Assembly (NCBI RefSeq): GCF_011762045.1
Contig: NZ_JAASQS010000011.1
Location: 120,508 to 184,507 of the forward strand
DNA: 64,000 nt
Reading direction: 5' to 3'
From: Rhizomicrobium electricum
GTDB lineage: Bacteria > Pseudomonadota > Alphaproteobacteria > Micropepsales > Micropepsaceae
How positions within the stretch are numbered: position 1 is the stretch's first letter; the number at the start of each line of letters is the position of its first letter. The notes under the pieces were generated by a model. That model was not told the DNA's origin, did not search any database, and worked only from the letters and a program-made list of their open reading frames with translations. The position numbers and the translations under genes are program-made. This document shows positions 8,034 through 15,818 of the stretch, piece after piece.

Positions 8034-9375
8034 ATCGGCGGCCTTCCGGCTTACGGCGGCTTATGTGCTGCTGTTCACCGTGTCCGTCGGCCTTTTGGCG
8101 GCGTTGACCTATTTCCTCGTGGTGTCGCGGCTCGATCTCGAGTTCCGCAACCATATTCGTGCCGACACGCATACTCTTTCCGCCGAATTTGCCGCCGGAG
8201 GACCTAAGCAGCTGCTGCGCGCGATCAGCGAGCGCCAGCACAACCGGACGGCCGGCGGGCTTTATTATTCGGTGCTCGATTCGAATGGGCTGGCGCTGAC
8301 CGGAACGGCGGAGCGGCACTCTTGCGAGGCCGGATGGTTCGAGGTGGTGGGGCCGCCGGATGGGGACGAGCCATCGGGCGAAATGGAGCGCTTGGCGGTT
8401 TTCGCTACACCGCTGCGGCAAGGCTACTGCCTGATGGTCGGCGACGATTACGGCAAGGTACGCGGTGTCGGAACCTTGGTGTTGCGCACCTTCGGCTGGG
8501 TGATTCTGATCACGCTGACGTTGGCCGTGGCCGGCGGCCTGCTGCTCAGTTCGCGCTTTCTCAAGCGCATCGACATCATCAACCGGACGGCGGAAGCGAT
8601 CATCGAAGGCGATATCCGCCAGCGCATCCCGCGGCGTGCGGCGCCGGACGACCTCGACCGCTTGGCAGCCACGCTCAACCGGATGCTCGACCGCACCAAC
8701 GATCTGATGGACAGCCTGCGCCATGTCACCAGCGACATCGCGCACGATCTGCGCACGCCGCTCGGCCGCTTGCGCAACCAGTTGGAGGACGCGAAGGCCC
8801 ACGCCGGAACGCCTGAGGAATTCCGGGCGGCTGCGGAAGAGGCGATTGCGGAAGTCGACGGGCTGCTCAGCACGTTCAGCGCCATTCTTAGGATCGCCCA
8901 GATCGAAGGCGGCAGCCGCCGGGCGGGGTTCAAGGCCTTTTCGTTGAGCCGGTTGGTGGAGGATGTCTGCGAAAGCTTTGCCGATGCCGTCGAGGAGGCC
9001 AGCAAAAGGCTCACGGCCGAGGTGGCGCCGAATCTCGCCGTGAACGGCGACCAGGAGCTACTGGTGCAGGCGCTGGTCAATCTGATCGAAAACGCCATCG
9101 CCTATACGCCGCAAGGCAGTGTGATCGCCGTCGGCTTACAACGGTGCGAGGGCCGTATTTGTCTTTCCGTGGCGGATAACGGACCGGGTGTCCCCGAGAC
9201 CGATCTCGAACGCATCTTCCAGCGCTTCGTTCGCTTGGAGCCGAGTCGCAGCACGGCGGGCAATGGATTGGGATTGAGCATCGTAGCTGCCGTCGCGGAA
9301 CTCCACGGCGGGGCGGCGCGGGCGAGCGACAATCATCCAGGGTTGCGGATCGCACTGACGCTTCCCGCCGCCTGA
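8011..9375 (+). CDS. Sensor histidine kinase (second pair)
   Basis: This 454-residue membrane kinase has a first helix at about residues 13-37, a periplasmic domain with two cysteines (RHSCEAG and QGYCLMV), and a second helix near residues 160-180. A HAMP segment follows (SSRFLKRIDIINRTAEAIIEGD). Phosphotransfer H245 is in SDIAHDLRTPLGRL. ATPase motifs are NLIENAIAYTPQ, DNGPGVPETD and GNGLGLSIV. It is transcribed with the 7356 regulator and is followed, after a repeat-rich 136-nt spacer, by the thioredoxin/ApbE/DsbD operon, a probable target. A periplasmic cysteine pair would fit thiol sensing, but that is inference. Confidence 0.94.
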   Translation: MRLAQTVRSAAFRLTAAYVLLFTVSVGLLAALTYFLVVSRLDLEFRNHIRADTHTLSAEFAAGGPKQLLRAISERQHNRTAGGLYYSVLDSNGLALTGTAERHSCEAGWFEVVGPPDGDEPSGEMERLAVFATPLRQGYCLMVGDDYGKVRGVGTLVLRTFGWVILITLTLAVAGGLLLSSRFLKRIDIINRTAEAIIEGDIRQRIPRRAAPDDLDRLAATLNRMLDRTNDLMDSLRHVTSDIAHDLRTPLGRLRNQLEDAKAHAGTPEEFRAAAEEAIAEVDGLLSTFSAILRIAQIEGGSRRAGFKAFSLSRLVEDVCESFADAVEEASKRLTAEVAPNLAVNGDQELLVQALVNLIENAIAYTPQGSVIAVGLQRCEGRICLSVADNGPGVPETDLERIFQRFVRLEPSRSTAGNGLGLSIVAAVAELHGGAARASDNHPGLRIALTLPAA

Positions 9376-9404
9376 TACAGTTTGCGACCGGCTTTTCCTG
9401 TTTC

Positions 9405-9457
9405 CGACAAATACGACAAAAATGACGAACTCCCGCAATGTGAGGGTAGGTTCGTCA
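9405..9457. promoter_or_regulatory. Direct and inverted repeats upstream of the thioredoxin/ApbE operon
   Basis: Three related heptamers, CGACAAA, CGACAAA and TGACGAA, begin at 9405, 9414 and 9423, exactly 9 bp apart. The last is also the left arm of a perfect inverted repeat, TGACGAAC (9423-9430) with GTTCGTCA (9450-9457). Tandem half-sites are typical of OmpR-type regulators. TGACGAA is also the core of the repeat at 4158-4217. A role in controlling the 9512 operon is inferred from position. Confidence 0.5.
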
Positions 9458-9511
9458 CGCTAAAACCCACACTTCGATAACGCCTCTGCACATCACAGGA
9501 ATAGACGGACC

Positions 9512-9970
9512 ATGGGCTTACGCGCCATGCGATGGGCACTGTTGTGCCTCGCAGTTGGATTAACGGGATTTCCGGCAAACGCTGCCGACCTCGACCTCAA
9601 CGCCTACAAGGGAAAAGTCGTCTATCTCGATTTCTGGGCGTCCTGGTGCACGCCGTGCCGCCAGTCGTTTCCGTGGATGGGCCAGATCCAGGAGAGCAAC
9701 GGCCGGCGCGGGCTCGTCGTCATCGCGGTCAATGTCGATCACGACAAGGATCTGGCCGAAAAATTTCTCCAGCGGTTCTCGCCCCGCTTCAAGATCGTCT
9801 ACGACCCCCACGGCGAGATCGCCCATCAATACGGGCTCAAGGACATGCCGACCTCCTACGTGATCGGGCGCGACGGCAAGGTGCGCTTCACCCACGCCGG
9901 TTTCTATCCCAACCAGCAGGCCGTCTATTCGGCCCATATTGAGGAGGTCTTGAATGAGCCGTCTCGTTGA
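9512..9970 (+). CDS. Periplasmic TlpA/ResA-like thioredoxin
   Basis: This 152-residue exported thioredoxin-fold protein has a signal peptide (LRAMRWALLCLAVGLTGFPANA). The active site is W45-C46-T-P-C49 in LDFWASWCTPCRQSF, and the cis-proline loop is DMPTSYVI. It resembles TlpA, ResA and CcmG, which reduce disulfides in the periplasm. The partner reductant is probably the DsbD-like protein encoded at the end of the same operon. Its coding end overlaps the DUF4266 lipoprotein start by 17 nt. An ACAGGAAT ribosome site precedes the start. This gene order (TlpA-like, DUF4266, DUF3570, ApbE) is one I recall from several proteobacterial genomes, but I cannot verify it here. Confidence 0.92.
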   Translation: MGLRAMRWALLCLAVGLTGFPANAADLDLNAYKGKVVYLDFWASWCTPCRQSFPWMGQIQESNGRRGLVVIAVNVDHDKDLAEKFLQRFSPRFKIVYDPHGEIAHQYGLKDMPTSYVIGRDGKVRFTHAGFYPNQQAVYSAHIEEVLNEPSR

Positions 9971-10190
9971 TCTTGCTTGCCGCGCCGCCGTGTGCGTGGC
10001 GCTCGGCGTGGCCGCGAGCGGCTGTTCCACCGTCGGCCCCGAGCCGTGGGAAAAGGACCTGATGGCGAAGAAGCCAATGCAGGTCGACGCCTACGCATTG
10101 GAAGCGGCCGCGGTCGATCATATCTATTTCAGTAAGGAAGCCTCGAGCGGCGGCCGCGGCTTTGCCGGCGGAGGTTGCGGATGCAACTGA
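9954..10190 (+). CDS. DUF4266-type small lipoprotein
   Basis: This 78-residue protein has a lipoprotein signal (ALGVAASGCSTVG; acylated cysteine predicted at about residue 24). It carries conserved-looking features of the DUF4266 family: VGPEPWEKDLMAKKPM, followed by a C-terminal glycine-rich tail GGRGFAGGGCGCN. The tail's CXC pair could bind metal or form a thiol couple; this is inference. The gene overlaps the thioredoxin upstream and the DUF3570 gene downstream, so production of all three is tightly coupled. Members of this family are almost always encoded beside DUF3570 proteins. Function unknown. Confidence 0.88.
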   Translation: MSRLVDLACRAAVCVALGVAASGCSTVGPEPWEKDLMAKKPMQVDAYALEAAAVDHIYFSKEASSGGRGFAGGGCGCN

Positions 10191-11584
10191 AGCGGCGGGG
10201 AAAGATTCGCGAAAAGCTCGGCGCTTTGTCGGCCAGCCTGATCGCCGCTTCGGTCGCGGCGCATGTCGAACGGGCTGACGCGCAGAGCGCCGACCTGTAT
10301 TACAAGTACGACAAGCGCAACGACGATTTCGGTCCCGGCATCGCCTACAGCCAGTTGGACGCGGCGCTGCTGGTTTATTCGGAAGAGGGCGGGCGGATCA
10401 CCGCGTTGGAGCCGACGCTCAATCTCGCCGTGCATGGACCGAAGGATCAGCTTCTGACGCTGGAGCTCACCGCCGATGCGGTGTCCGGCGCCACGCCGAA
10501 CGGCGCCGTGCGGGCGGACGTGCTGCAGACTTTTGTCACGCCGGTCAAGACCGAAGGCTCGTCCTATTCGGTGACGGGCGCCTCGGGCGGCTCGACCATC
10601 ATTCACGTTCCGGGCCAGCCGGCCATTCGTCAGTACACGGTGGCGGCAGGCCAGTTGCCGGTGGACAAGGGTTTCGAGGATCATCGCGGCGCCATTAATC
10701 TGTCCTATTCGCAGCCGTGGGGCTGGTTCTCCCAATTCGGCGCCGGAGCCGGATACTCGATGGAGTCCGACTACAGCTCGATCACCGGCAATGTCCACGC
10801 CGCCAAAACCTTTAACGGCAACAACACGACGGTGAGCCTTTCGCTCAACACCGAATACGACATCTCATCGCCCTACGGCGGCGTGCCGACGCCGCTCGCG
10901 GTGATCGACGGGGCGTGGAAATCGCCGAAATCGAAATCGAAAACCCAGCTTGGCCTGGTGTTCGGTTTGACCGAGGTGATGACGCGCAACTGGCTGATGC
11001 AGCTCAACTACGCTTACGACAACCAGAGTGGCTACCAGAACGATCCCTACCGCATCCTGTCGGTGGTGGATCCGTCGAGCGGCGAGCCCAACCAATACCT
11101 TTACGAGAACCGCCCCAACAAGCGCGTCAGCCACAGCGTCTTCTGGGACAACAAGCTCGCTTTCGGCCCGACCATCACCGATCTGTCGCTGCGCTATTTC
11201 ACCGATAGCTGGGGTATTACGTCGAAGACGGCGGAATTTTCCGAGCGCGTGGACTTGGGCTCGCGGTTCTATGTCGAGCCGAGCGTGCGCTGGTACCAGC
11301 AGAGCGCGGCGAACTTCTTCCACTATTATCTCGTCGGCGGCCAGTCGGTGCCGGATTACGCATCGTCGGACATCCGGCTCGGCAAATTCACCTCGATGAC
11401 TTACGGCGCCAAGGTCGGCGTGGCGCTGACGGGCCGGACCGAGCTTTACGTTCGCGGCGGCTATTACGTCCAGACCGGCAACGGCCATCCCGCCGACGCC
11501 ATCGGCCAGCTCAAGAACCAGGACCTATTCTCCGGGACCAAGGCGCTGTTCGCCTTTGTCGGCTACACCTGGGACTTCCATTGA
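10181..11584 (+). CDS. DUF3570 outer-membrane beta-barrel with flavinylation-like motif
   Basis: This 467-residue exported protein has a leader of KIREKLGALSASLIAASVAA type. The body is amphipathic beta strands with frequent aromatic ends (LMQLNYAYDNQSGYQND, VSHSVFWDNKLAFG), and the C-terminus is YTWDFH, an outer-membrane barrel signature. It matches the DUF3570 family. Residues 99-105, DAVSGAT (bases 10475-10495), fit the D-x-x-S/T-G-A-S/T consensus to which ApbE attaches FMN; a second SVTGAS lies some 25 residues on but lacks the Asp. The ATG at 10181 is preceded by GGAGG at 6 nt, which favours it over the TTG two codons earlier. The adjacent apbE gene makes covalent flavin attachment plausible. 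Confidence 0.88.
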   Translation: MQLKRRGKIREKLGALSASLIAASVAAHVERADAQSADLYYKYDKRNDDFGPGIAYSQLDAALLVYSEEGGRITALEPTLNLAVHGPKDQLLTLELTADAVSGATPNGAVRADVLQTFVTPVKTEGSSYSVTGASGGSTIIHVPGQPAIRQYTVAAGQLPVDKGFEDHRGAINLSYSQPWGWFSQFGAGAGYSMESDYSSITGNVHAAKTFNGNNTTVSLSLNTEYDISSPYGGVPTPLAVIDGAWKSPKSKSKTQLGLVFGLTEVMTRNWLMQLNYAYDNQSGYQNDPYRILSVVDPSSGEPNQYLYENRPNKRVSHSVFWDNKLAFGPTITDLSLRYFTDSWGITSKTAEFSERVDLGSRFYVEPSVRWYQQSAANFFHYYLVGGQSVPDYASSDIRLGKFTSMTYGAKVGVALTGRTELYVRGGYYVQTGNGHPADAIGQLKNQDLFSGTKALFAFVGYTWDFH

Positions 11585-11597
11585 CGTGAACGCGATC

Positions 11598-12497
11598 ATG
11601 CCGTCCGAGAACTTCAGTGCCGGGATGACGCAAAGCGGGCGCGATACGCTGTACGTTTTTCAGGCGATGGCGACGCCGTGTGAGGTCCGGCTGGAAACGC
11701 TGAATTTTACGTTGGCCGAGCATGTGGCGCGGGTCGTCGAGACTGAGACTCGGCGGATCGAACAGAAGTTTAGCCGCTATCGCTCCGACAGCGTCATCAG
11801 CCGGATCAATGCGGCGGGGGGCGCGCCGGTGGAAGTCGACACCGAAACCGCCATGCTGCTCGACTTCGCCGATCAGTGCCATCGTCTCTCGGATGGCTTG
11901 TTCGATATTACCTCCGGCGTTTTGCGGCGCATTTGGCGGTTCGACGGATCGGATCGCGTGCCCGATGCGGCGCAGGTCAACGCCGTTCTGCCGCAAATCG
12001 GCTGGAACAAGGTGAAGTGGCAGGCGCCGTTTCTGACACTCGCCGACGGCATGGAAATCGACTTCGGCGGTCTGGCTAAGGAATATGCCGTCGATCGCGC
12101 CGTCGCACTGGCGCGCCAGATCACCGAGACTCCGACGCTCGTCAATTTCGGCGGCGATCTCTGCGTTTCGGGGCCGCGCGCCGATGGTTCGCGCTGGAAA
12201 GTCGCCATCGAATCCGTCGATCGGTCGGGCAATATGGCGGCGATGCTGGAGCTGTCCCACGGTGCGTTGGCGACCAGCGGCGATGCCCGCCGCTTTCTCC
12301 TCAAGGATGGCGTGCGCTACGGCCATATCCTCAATCCCAAAACCGGCTGGCCGATCGTTGCGGCTCCGCGTTCGGTCACTGTGGCGGCGGCGACCTGCGT
12401 CGAAGCCGGCATGACCGCGACTATGACCATTCTGCAAGGCAAGAACGCGGAGCGTTTCTTGAAGCGCGAAGGCGTCAAAGCCTGGTGTATCCGGTGA
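11598..12497 (+). CDS. apbE: ApbE family FAD:protein FMN transferase
   Basis: This enzyme transfers FMN from FAD to a Thr or Ser of an extracytoplasmic protein. It is about 299 residues from the ATG at 11598. Family motifs visible are the N-terminal FSRYRSDSVISRINAA, the flavin-binding MEIDFGGLAKEYAVDRAV, VNFGGDLCVSG, the LSHGALATSGDARRF segment, and HILNPKTGWPI. The usual metal-binding ADA-x-AT is EAGMTAT here, so the Asp is a Gly; this may mark a subfamily. There is no obvious signal peptide, though the N-terminal region is uncertain and starts at 11556 (TTG) or 11625 are possible. It lies between its probable substrate (DUF3570) and the DsbD-like gene. Confidence 0.92.
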   Translation: MPSENFSAGMTQSGRDTLYVFQAMATPCEVRLETLNFTLAEHVARVVETETRRIEQKFSRYRSDSVISRINAAGGAPVEVDTETAMLLDFADQCHRLSDGLFDITSGVLRRIWRFDGSDRVPDAAQVNAVLPQIGWNKVKWQAPFLTLADGMEIDFGGLAKEYAVDRAVALARQITETPTLVNFGGDLCVSGPRADGSRWKVAIESVDRSGNMAAMLELSHGALATSGDARRFLLKDGVRYGHILNPKTGWPIVAAPRSVTVAAATCVEAGMTATMTILQGKNAERFLKREGVKAWCIR

Positions 12498-12498
12498 C

Positions 12499-14535
12499 AT
12501 GATGCCGGAACGAATCCTGATCTTCGTATTCGCCGCATTCACCGCCATGGTCCTGGCACCAGATGCTCAGGCCGGTTCGGTTGCGACGTTAGATCATGTT
12601 CGCCTCGCTGCCACTCTCGAGGCGCCGCTGCAGCCGGGAAAGACCGTCTGGGTCGCAATCCGTCAGCAAATGGATCCCGGCTGGCACACCTATTGGCGCA
12701 ATCCCGGCGAAGCCGGTGTTGCGACCTCCATAGCCTGGACCTTGCCGCCAGGTATCTCGGCGGGAGACATCCGCTGGCCTGCACCAGAACAGTTCAGCGA
12801 CGAAACGGTCACCAATTACGGCTACGAGAAAGATGCGACACTGCTAGTGCCGTTGACCGCGGCGGCCACGGCGGAGCCCGGAATGGCGCATCTGACGGTC
12901 AACCTTTTGGCTTGCGAGCATATGTGCATCCCCGAGCAGGCGACGCTCGATCTCGATCTTGGTAAGGCGTCCGGCGATGCGGCAATGTTCAAGGCCGCGC
13001 GGCGTGCGATTCCGCGACCGTTTGCCGGAAAGGCTCATTTTTCGGTCGACGCGCATTCCGCTCGCGTGGTGCTGGATTTGCCCCAAGCTCATGGTCTTGC
13101 AGCGGATGCTGTCAGCGTATTTCCCGTCGCGCAGAGTCTGATGGCGGATGGCGGCGTTGCCCATGTGAGCGTCGATGGATCGCGCGTGACCTGGATCATG
13201 CCGGCACAGGCTGGTGCCAAAGCGCCGTCCACGTTCGCAGGTGTTTTCATGATCGCCGGACAGGGTGCCTGGGCGTTCACGGCACTGCCGGGTATCACCG
13301 CCGCGCCTCTGGACGCAGCCCAAGAAAACACGAGCCTGATGGCAGCGCTGGCGTTGGCGTTTCTCGGCGGCTTGATCCTCAACCTGATGCCGTGTGTGCT
13401 GCCGGTCCTTTCCATGAAGGCGCTGGCCTTGGCCCGGACGGGTTCGGATAGTGCCGAGGCCAAGCGGGAAGGGCTGTTCTATCTCGCCGGGGTGATGGCG
13501 ACGTTCGCTATCATGGCCGCGATGCTATTGGCGCTGAAGGCGAGCGGCGCGGCGCTTGGTTGGGGCTTCCAGCTCCAATCGCCCTTAATCGTGCTGTCGC
13601 TTGCCCTGTTGATGGCGGCGATCGGCATGAACCTCTTCGGTGTGTTCGAATTGCCGTTGGGATTTTCTGGTGCGGGCGATCATCTGGCGCAAAGCGGTGG
13701 CGCCAAAGGTGCTTTCTTCACTGGAGCCCTGGCGGTGGTGGTCGCCAGTCCTTGTACGGCTCCGTTCATGGGGGCGGCGCTCGGGTTTGCCCTGACACAA
13801 CCGGTCCTCGCGGCGGCTTCGGTGTTTCTGGCTCTTGGTTTGGGATTTGCCGCTCCGTTCACCGTCGTCAGTTTTTCACCCGCATTCGTTCGCCTGCTGC
13901 CGAAGCCCGGTCACTGGATGAATGCTTTCAAGCAGGCCTTGGCGTTTCCGATGTTCGCCACCGCAATCTGGCTGTTGTGGGTTTTGGGACGGCAAAGTGG
14001 GACGGATGCGGTCGTGGTTGGGTTGGCCGTGAGCCTTGGCATTGCGTTGCTTGTCTGGTTGTGCCGGGTCACGCCCGGCCTCTGGTCGTGGGTGGTTGGT
14101 ATTGCCGGGGCCGCAGCCATAACGATCAGTTCCGTCCTGGCACTGGCCGCGCCCGCATCGCCATCGCAGGCAATGTGGCGGCCATGGTCGGAACAGGCTC
14201 TGGCTTCGGCGCGCCAAGCTGGCCGCCCGGTGTTGGTCGATTTCTCGGCCGCGTGGTGCGTAACGTGCCTCGTCAACGAGCGCGTGGCGCTGAATGATGC
14301 GGCTGTGGTGAAACGCCTGAAAGAGGGTCGTGTGGTCACCTTGAAAGGCGATTGGACCAATCCTGATCCGGCGATCACTGCGGCGTTGCACCAGTTCGGC
14401 CGGGACGGCGTCCCGCTCTACGTGCTCTATGCGCCGAATGGCGGGACCGATGTGCTGCCACAGATTCTGACACCGAAGACCGTAATCACCGCACTTGCTA
14501 AGCTGGAAACCACAGCAATGGCTTCGCCAAACTAG
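12499..14535 (+). CDS. DsbD/ScsB-like transmembrane thiol:disulfide reductase
   Basis: This 678-residue protein carries electrons from cytoplasmic thioredoxin to the periplasm. It has a signal peptide (residues 1-25), then an N-terminal periplasmic immunoglobulin-like domain with C139/C143 (LLACEHMCIPEQ). The central eight-helix unit has the two redox cysteines C299 (LNLMPCVLPVLSMKAL) and C419 (ASPCTAPFMGAALG). The C-terminal thioredoxin domain has C587-V-T-C590 (FSAAWCVTCL). This order matches DsbD/ScsB. It starts 1 nt after the ApbE stop and is the last gene of the operon. It likely recharges the TlpA-like protein at 9512. An IS remnant follows directly. Confidence 0.94.
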   Translation: MMPERILIFVFAAFTAMVLAPDAQAGSVATLDHVRLAATLEAPLQPGKTVWVAIRQQMDPGWHTYWRNPGEAGVATSIAWTLPPGISAGDIRWPAPEQFSDETVTNYGYEKDATLLVPLTAAATAEPGMAHLTVNLLACEHMCIPEQATLDLDLGKASGDAAMFKAARRAIPRPFAGKAHFSVDAHSARVVLDLPQAHGLAADAVSVFPVAQSLMADGGVAHVSVDGSRVTWIMPAQAGAKAPSTFAGVFMIAGQGAWAFTALPGITAAPLDAAQENTSLMAALALAFLGGLILNLMPCVLPVLSMKALALARTGSDSAEAKREGLFYLAGVMATFAIMAAMLLALKASGAALGWGFQLQSPLIVLSLALLMAAIGMNLFGVFELPLGFSGAGDHLAQSGGAKGAFFTGALAVVVASPCTAPFMGAALGFALTQPVLAAASVFLALGLGFAAPFTVVSFSPAFVRLLPKPGHWMNAFKQALAFPMFATAIWLLWVLGRQSGTDAVVVGLAVSLGIALLVWLCRVTPGLWSWVVGIAGAAAITISSVLALAAPASPSQAMWRPWSEQALASARQAGRPVLVDFSAAWCVTCLVNERVALNDAAVVKRLKEGRVVTLKGDWTNPDPAITAALHQFGRDGVPLYVLYAPNGGTDVLPQILTPKTVITALAKLETTAMASPN

Positions 14536-14624
14536 CACCCGCAGTGATATGCTCCCCGTTTTTTGGACCGCGGCAAGGCGGAATATTCCAGTTATGCTGA
14601 GAGGGCCGGAACGCGGAGAGTGTC

Positions 14625-14891
14625 ATGAAGGCATCGAAGTTTTCGGAGTCGCAGATCGCGTATGTGCTGTGCCAGGCTGAGGAGGGAACGGCCATCGGCG
14701 AGGTGTGCCGGTCGGCGGGAATCTCGGAAGCCACGTTTTATAATTGGCGCAAGAAGTACGGCGGCTTGACTCCGTCGGAGATGAAGCGGCTGAAGCTCCT
14801 CGAGGAGGAGAACGGCAAACTGAAGAAGCTGGTCGCCGATCTGTCTCTCGACCGAGCAATGCTGCAGGACGTCATCAAAAGAAAACTATGA
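14625..14891 (+). CDS. IS3-family transposase OrfA
   Basis: This 88-residue helix-turn-helix protein is of the HTH_Tnp_1 type: MKASKFSESQIAYVLCQAEEG, AIGEVCRSAGISEATFYNWRKKYGG. A leucine-zipper segment follows (LKLLEEENGKLKKLVADLSLD). It binds IS ends and, when fused by frameshift to OrfB, forms the active transposase. The reading frame is complete. Its stop overlaps the OrfB start (ATGA at 14888), next to an A-rich AAAAGAAAAC that resembles programmed frameshift sites. With orfB broken, it can only act as a repressor, if at all. Confidence 0.95.
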   Translation: MKASKFSESQIAYVLCQAEEGTAIGEVCRSAGISEATFYNWRKKYGGLTPSEMKRLKLLEEENGKLKKLVADLSLDRAMLQDVIKRKL

Positions 14892-15768
14892 CGCCCGGTC
14901 GGCGGCGGCAGGTGATTGGCGATGTGCGTGGTACTTGGAAGGTCGTCGATCAGACGGGCCTGTTCGGTGCTACGGACGGAGCGGTCAAGTTACCACTACA
15001 AGAGCCGGCGTCCGGACCGGGCAGCACTGAGGACCAGAATCAAGGAGATCGCCGAGACGCGTGTGCGCTACGGCTATCGTCGTGTCCACGTTCTGCTGCG
15101 GCGAGAGGGCTGGCCGGTCAACGTCAAGCTGGTGAACCGCCTCTATCGCGAAATGGGCCTGCAATTGCGGAACAAATCGCCAAAGCAGAAGGTCAAGGCA
15201 AAGCTCCGGGAGGATCGGCAGGAACCGACCTGCCGAAACGACGTGTGGGCGATGGACTTTGTCCATGACCAGCTCTTTGACGGTCGCAAGGCTCGGGTAC
15301 TCACCATGGTCGATGCGTTCACGCGTTACTCGCCGGCGATTGAGGCTCGGTTCAACTGGCGCGGCGCGACTGTAGCCGATGTGCTCGAACGTGTTTGCAA
15401 GGATGTCGGCTACCCCCGAACGATCCGGGTAGACCTAGGGCCCCAGTTTATCTCGAAGGATCTTGATCTATGGGCGTATCGCCGGGCGTCGTGCTCGACT
15501 TCTCGCGGCCCGGAAAGCCGACGGACAACGCGTACATCGAGTCCTTAAACGACAAGTTCCGCGCCGAATGCCTGAACGCCCACTGGTTCATGAGCCTTGA
15601 AGATGCCCAGGAAAAATTGGAGGATTGGCGCGGATACTACAACAAGTAGCGCCCGCCTGGGGCGATTGGGCAAAAATGCCGATATCATTGATCCGTCGCG
15701 ATGGCACATCCGAGCCCGCAACCGCTTCATAGCCGGAAAAATTTAACCTCCGGCGATCCAAGGTTTGA
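14888..15768 (+). pseudogene. IS3-family transposase OrfB, frameshifted and interrupted
   Basis: The DDE integrase can be reassembled only across three reading frames. It begins MTPGRRRQVIGDVRGTWKV, shifts near 14945 into SIRRACSVLRTERSSYHYKSRR and on through NDVWAMDFVHDQLFDGR. It shifts again near 15485, recovering LDFSRPGKPTDNAYIES. A stop codon replaces a sense codon at 15647-15649 (YYNK, then TAG). A third shift near 15670 is needed to read PISLIRRDGT, with another TAG at 15730, before the terminal LRRSKV. The DDE residues are still recognisable (AMDF, RVDLGPQF, YIES), though GPQF departs from the usual GPEF or GTEF. Confidence 0.9.
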
Positions 15769-15818
15769 GAGCGGAACAGACGCTCTGCGATCGATTGAAG
15801 ATCGAAAACAGAGCTCGT

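Larger units (their letters stand above)
14600..15790 (+). mobile_element. Degenerate IS3-family insertion sequence
   Basis: The element consists of an intact orfA and a broken orfB in the usual overlapping IS3 arrangement, just downstream of dsbD. Exact ends are uncertain. I could not find a convincing pair of terminal inverted repeats or a target duplication; the right flank has diverged. The coordinates given are therefore outer estimates. The orfB reading frame, pieced together across frameshifts, ends at 15768. The element is inert by itself because the integrase domain is disrupted. It marks the boundary between the redox region and the glycan locus, which may reflect past rearrangement there. 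Confidence 0.85.

Noticed and set aside
14744..15268. 174-residue frame within the insertion sequence
   Set aside because: Only the first part of orfB is in this frame; it continues as nonsense after the frameshift near 14945.
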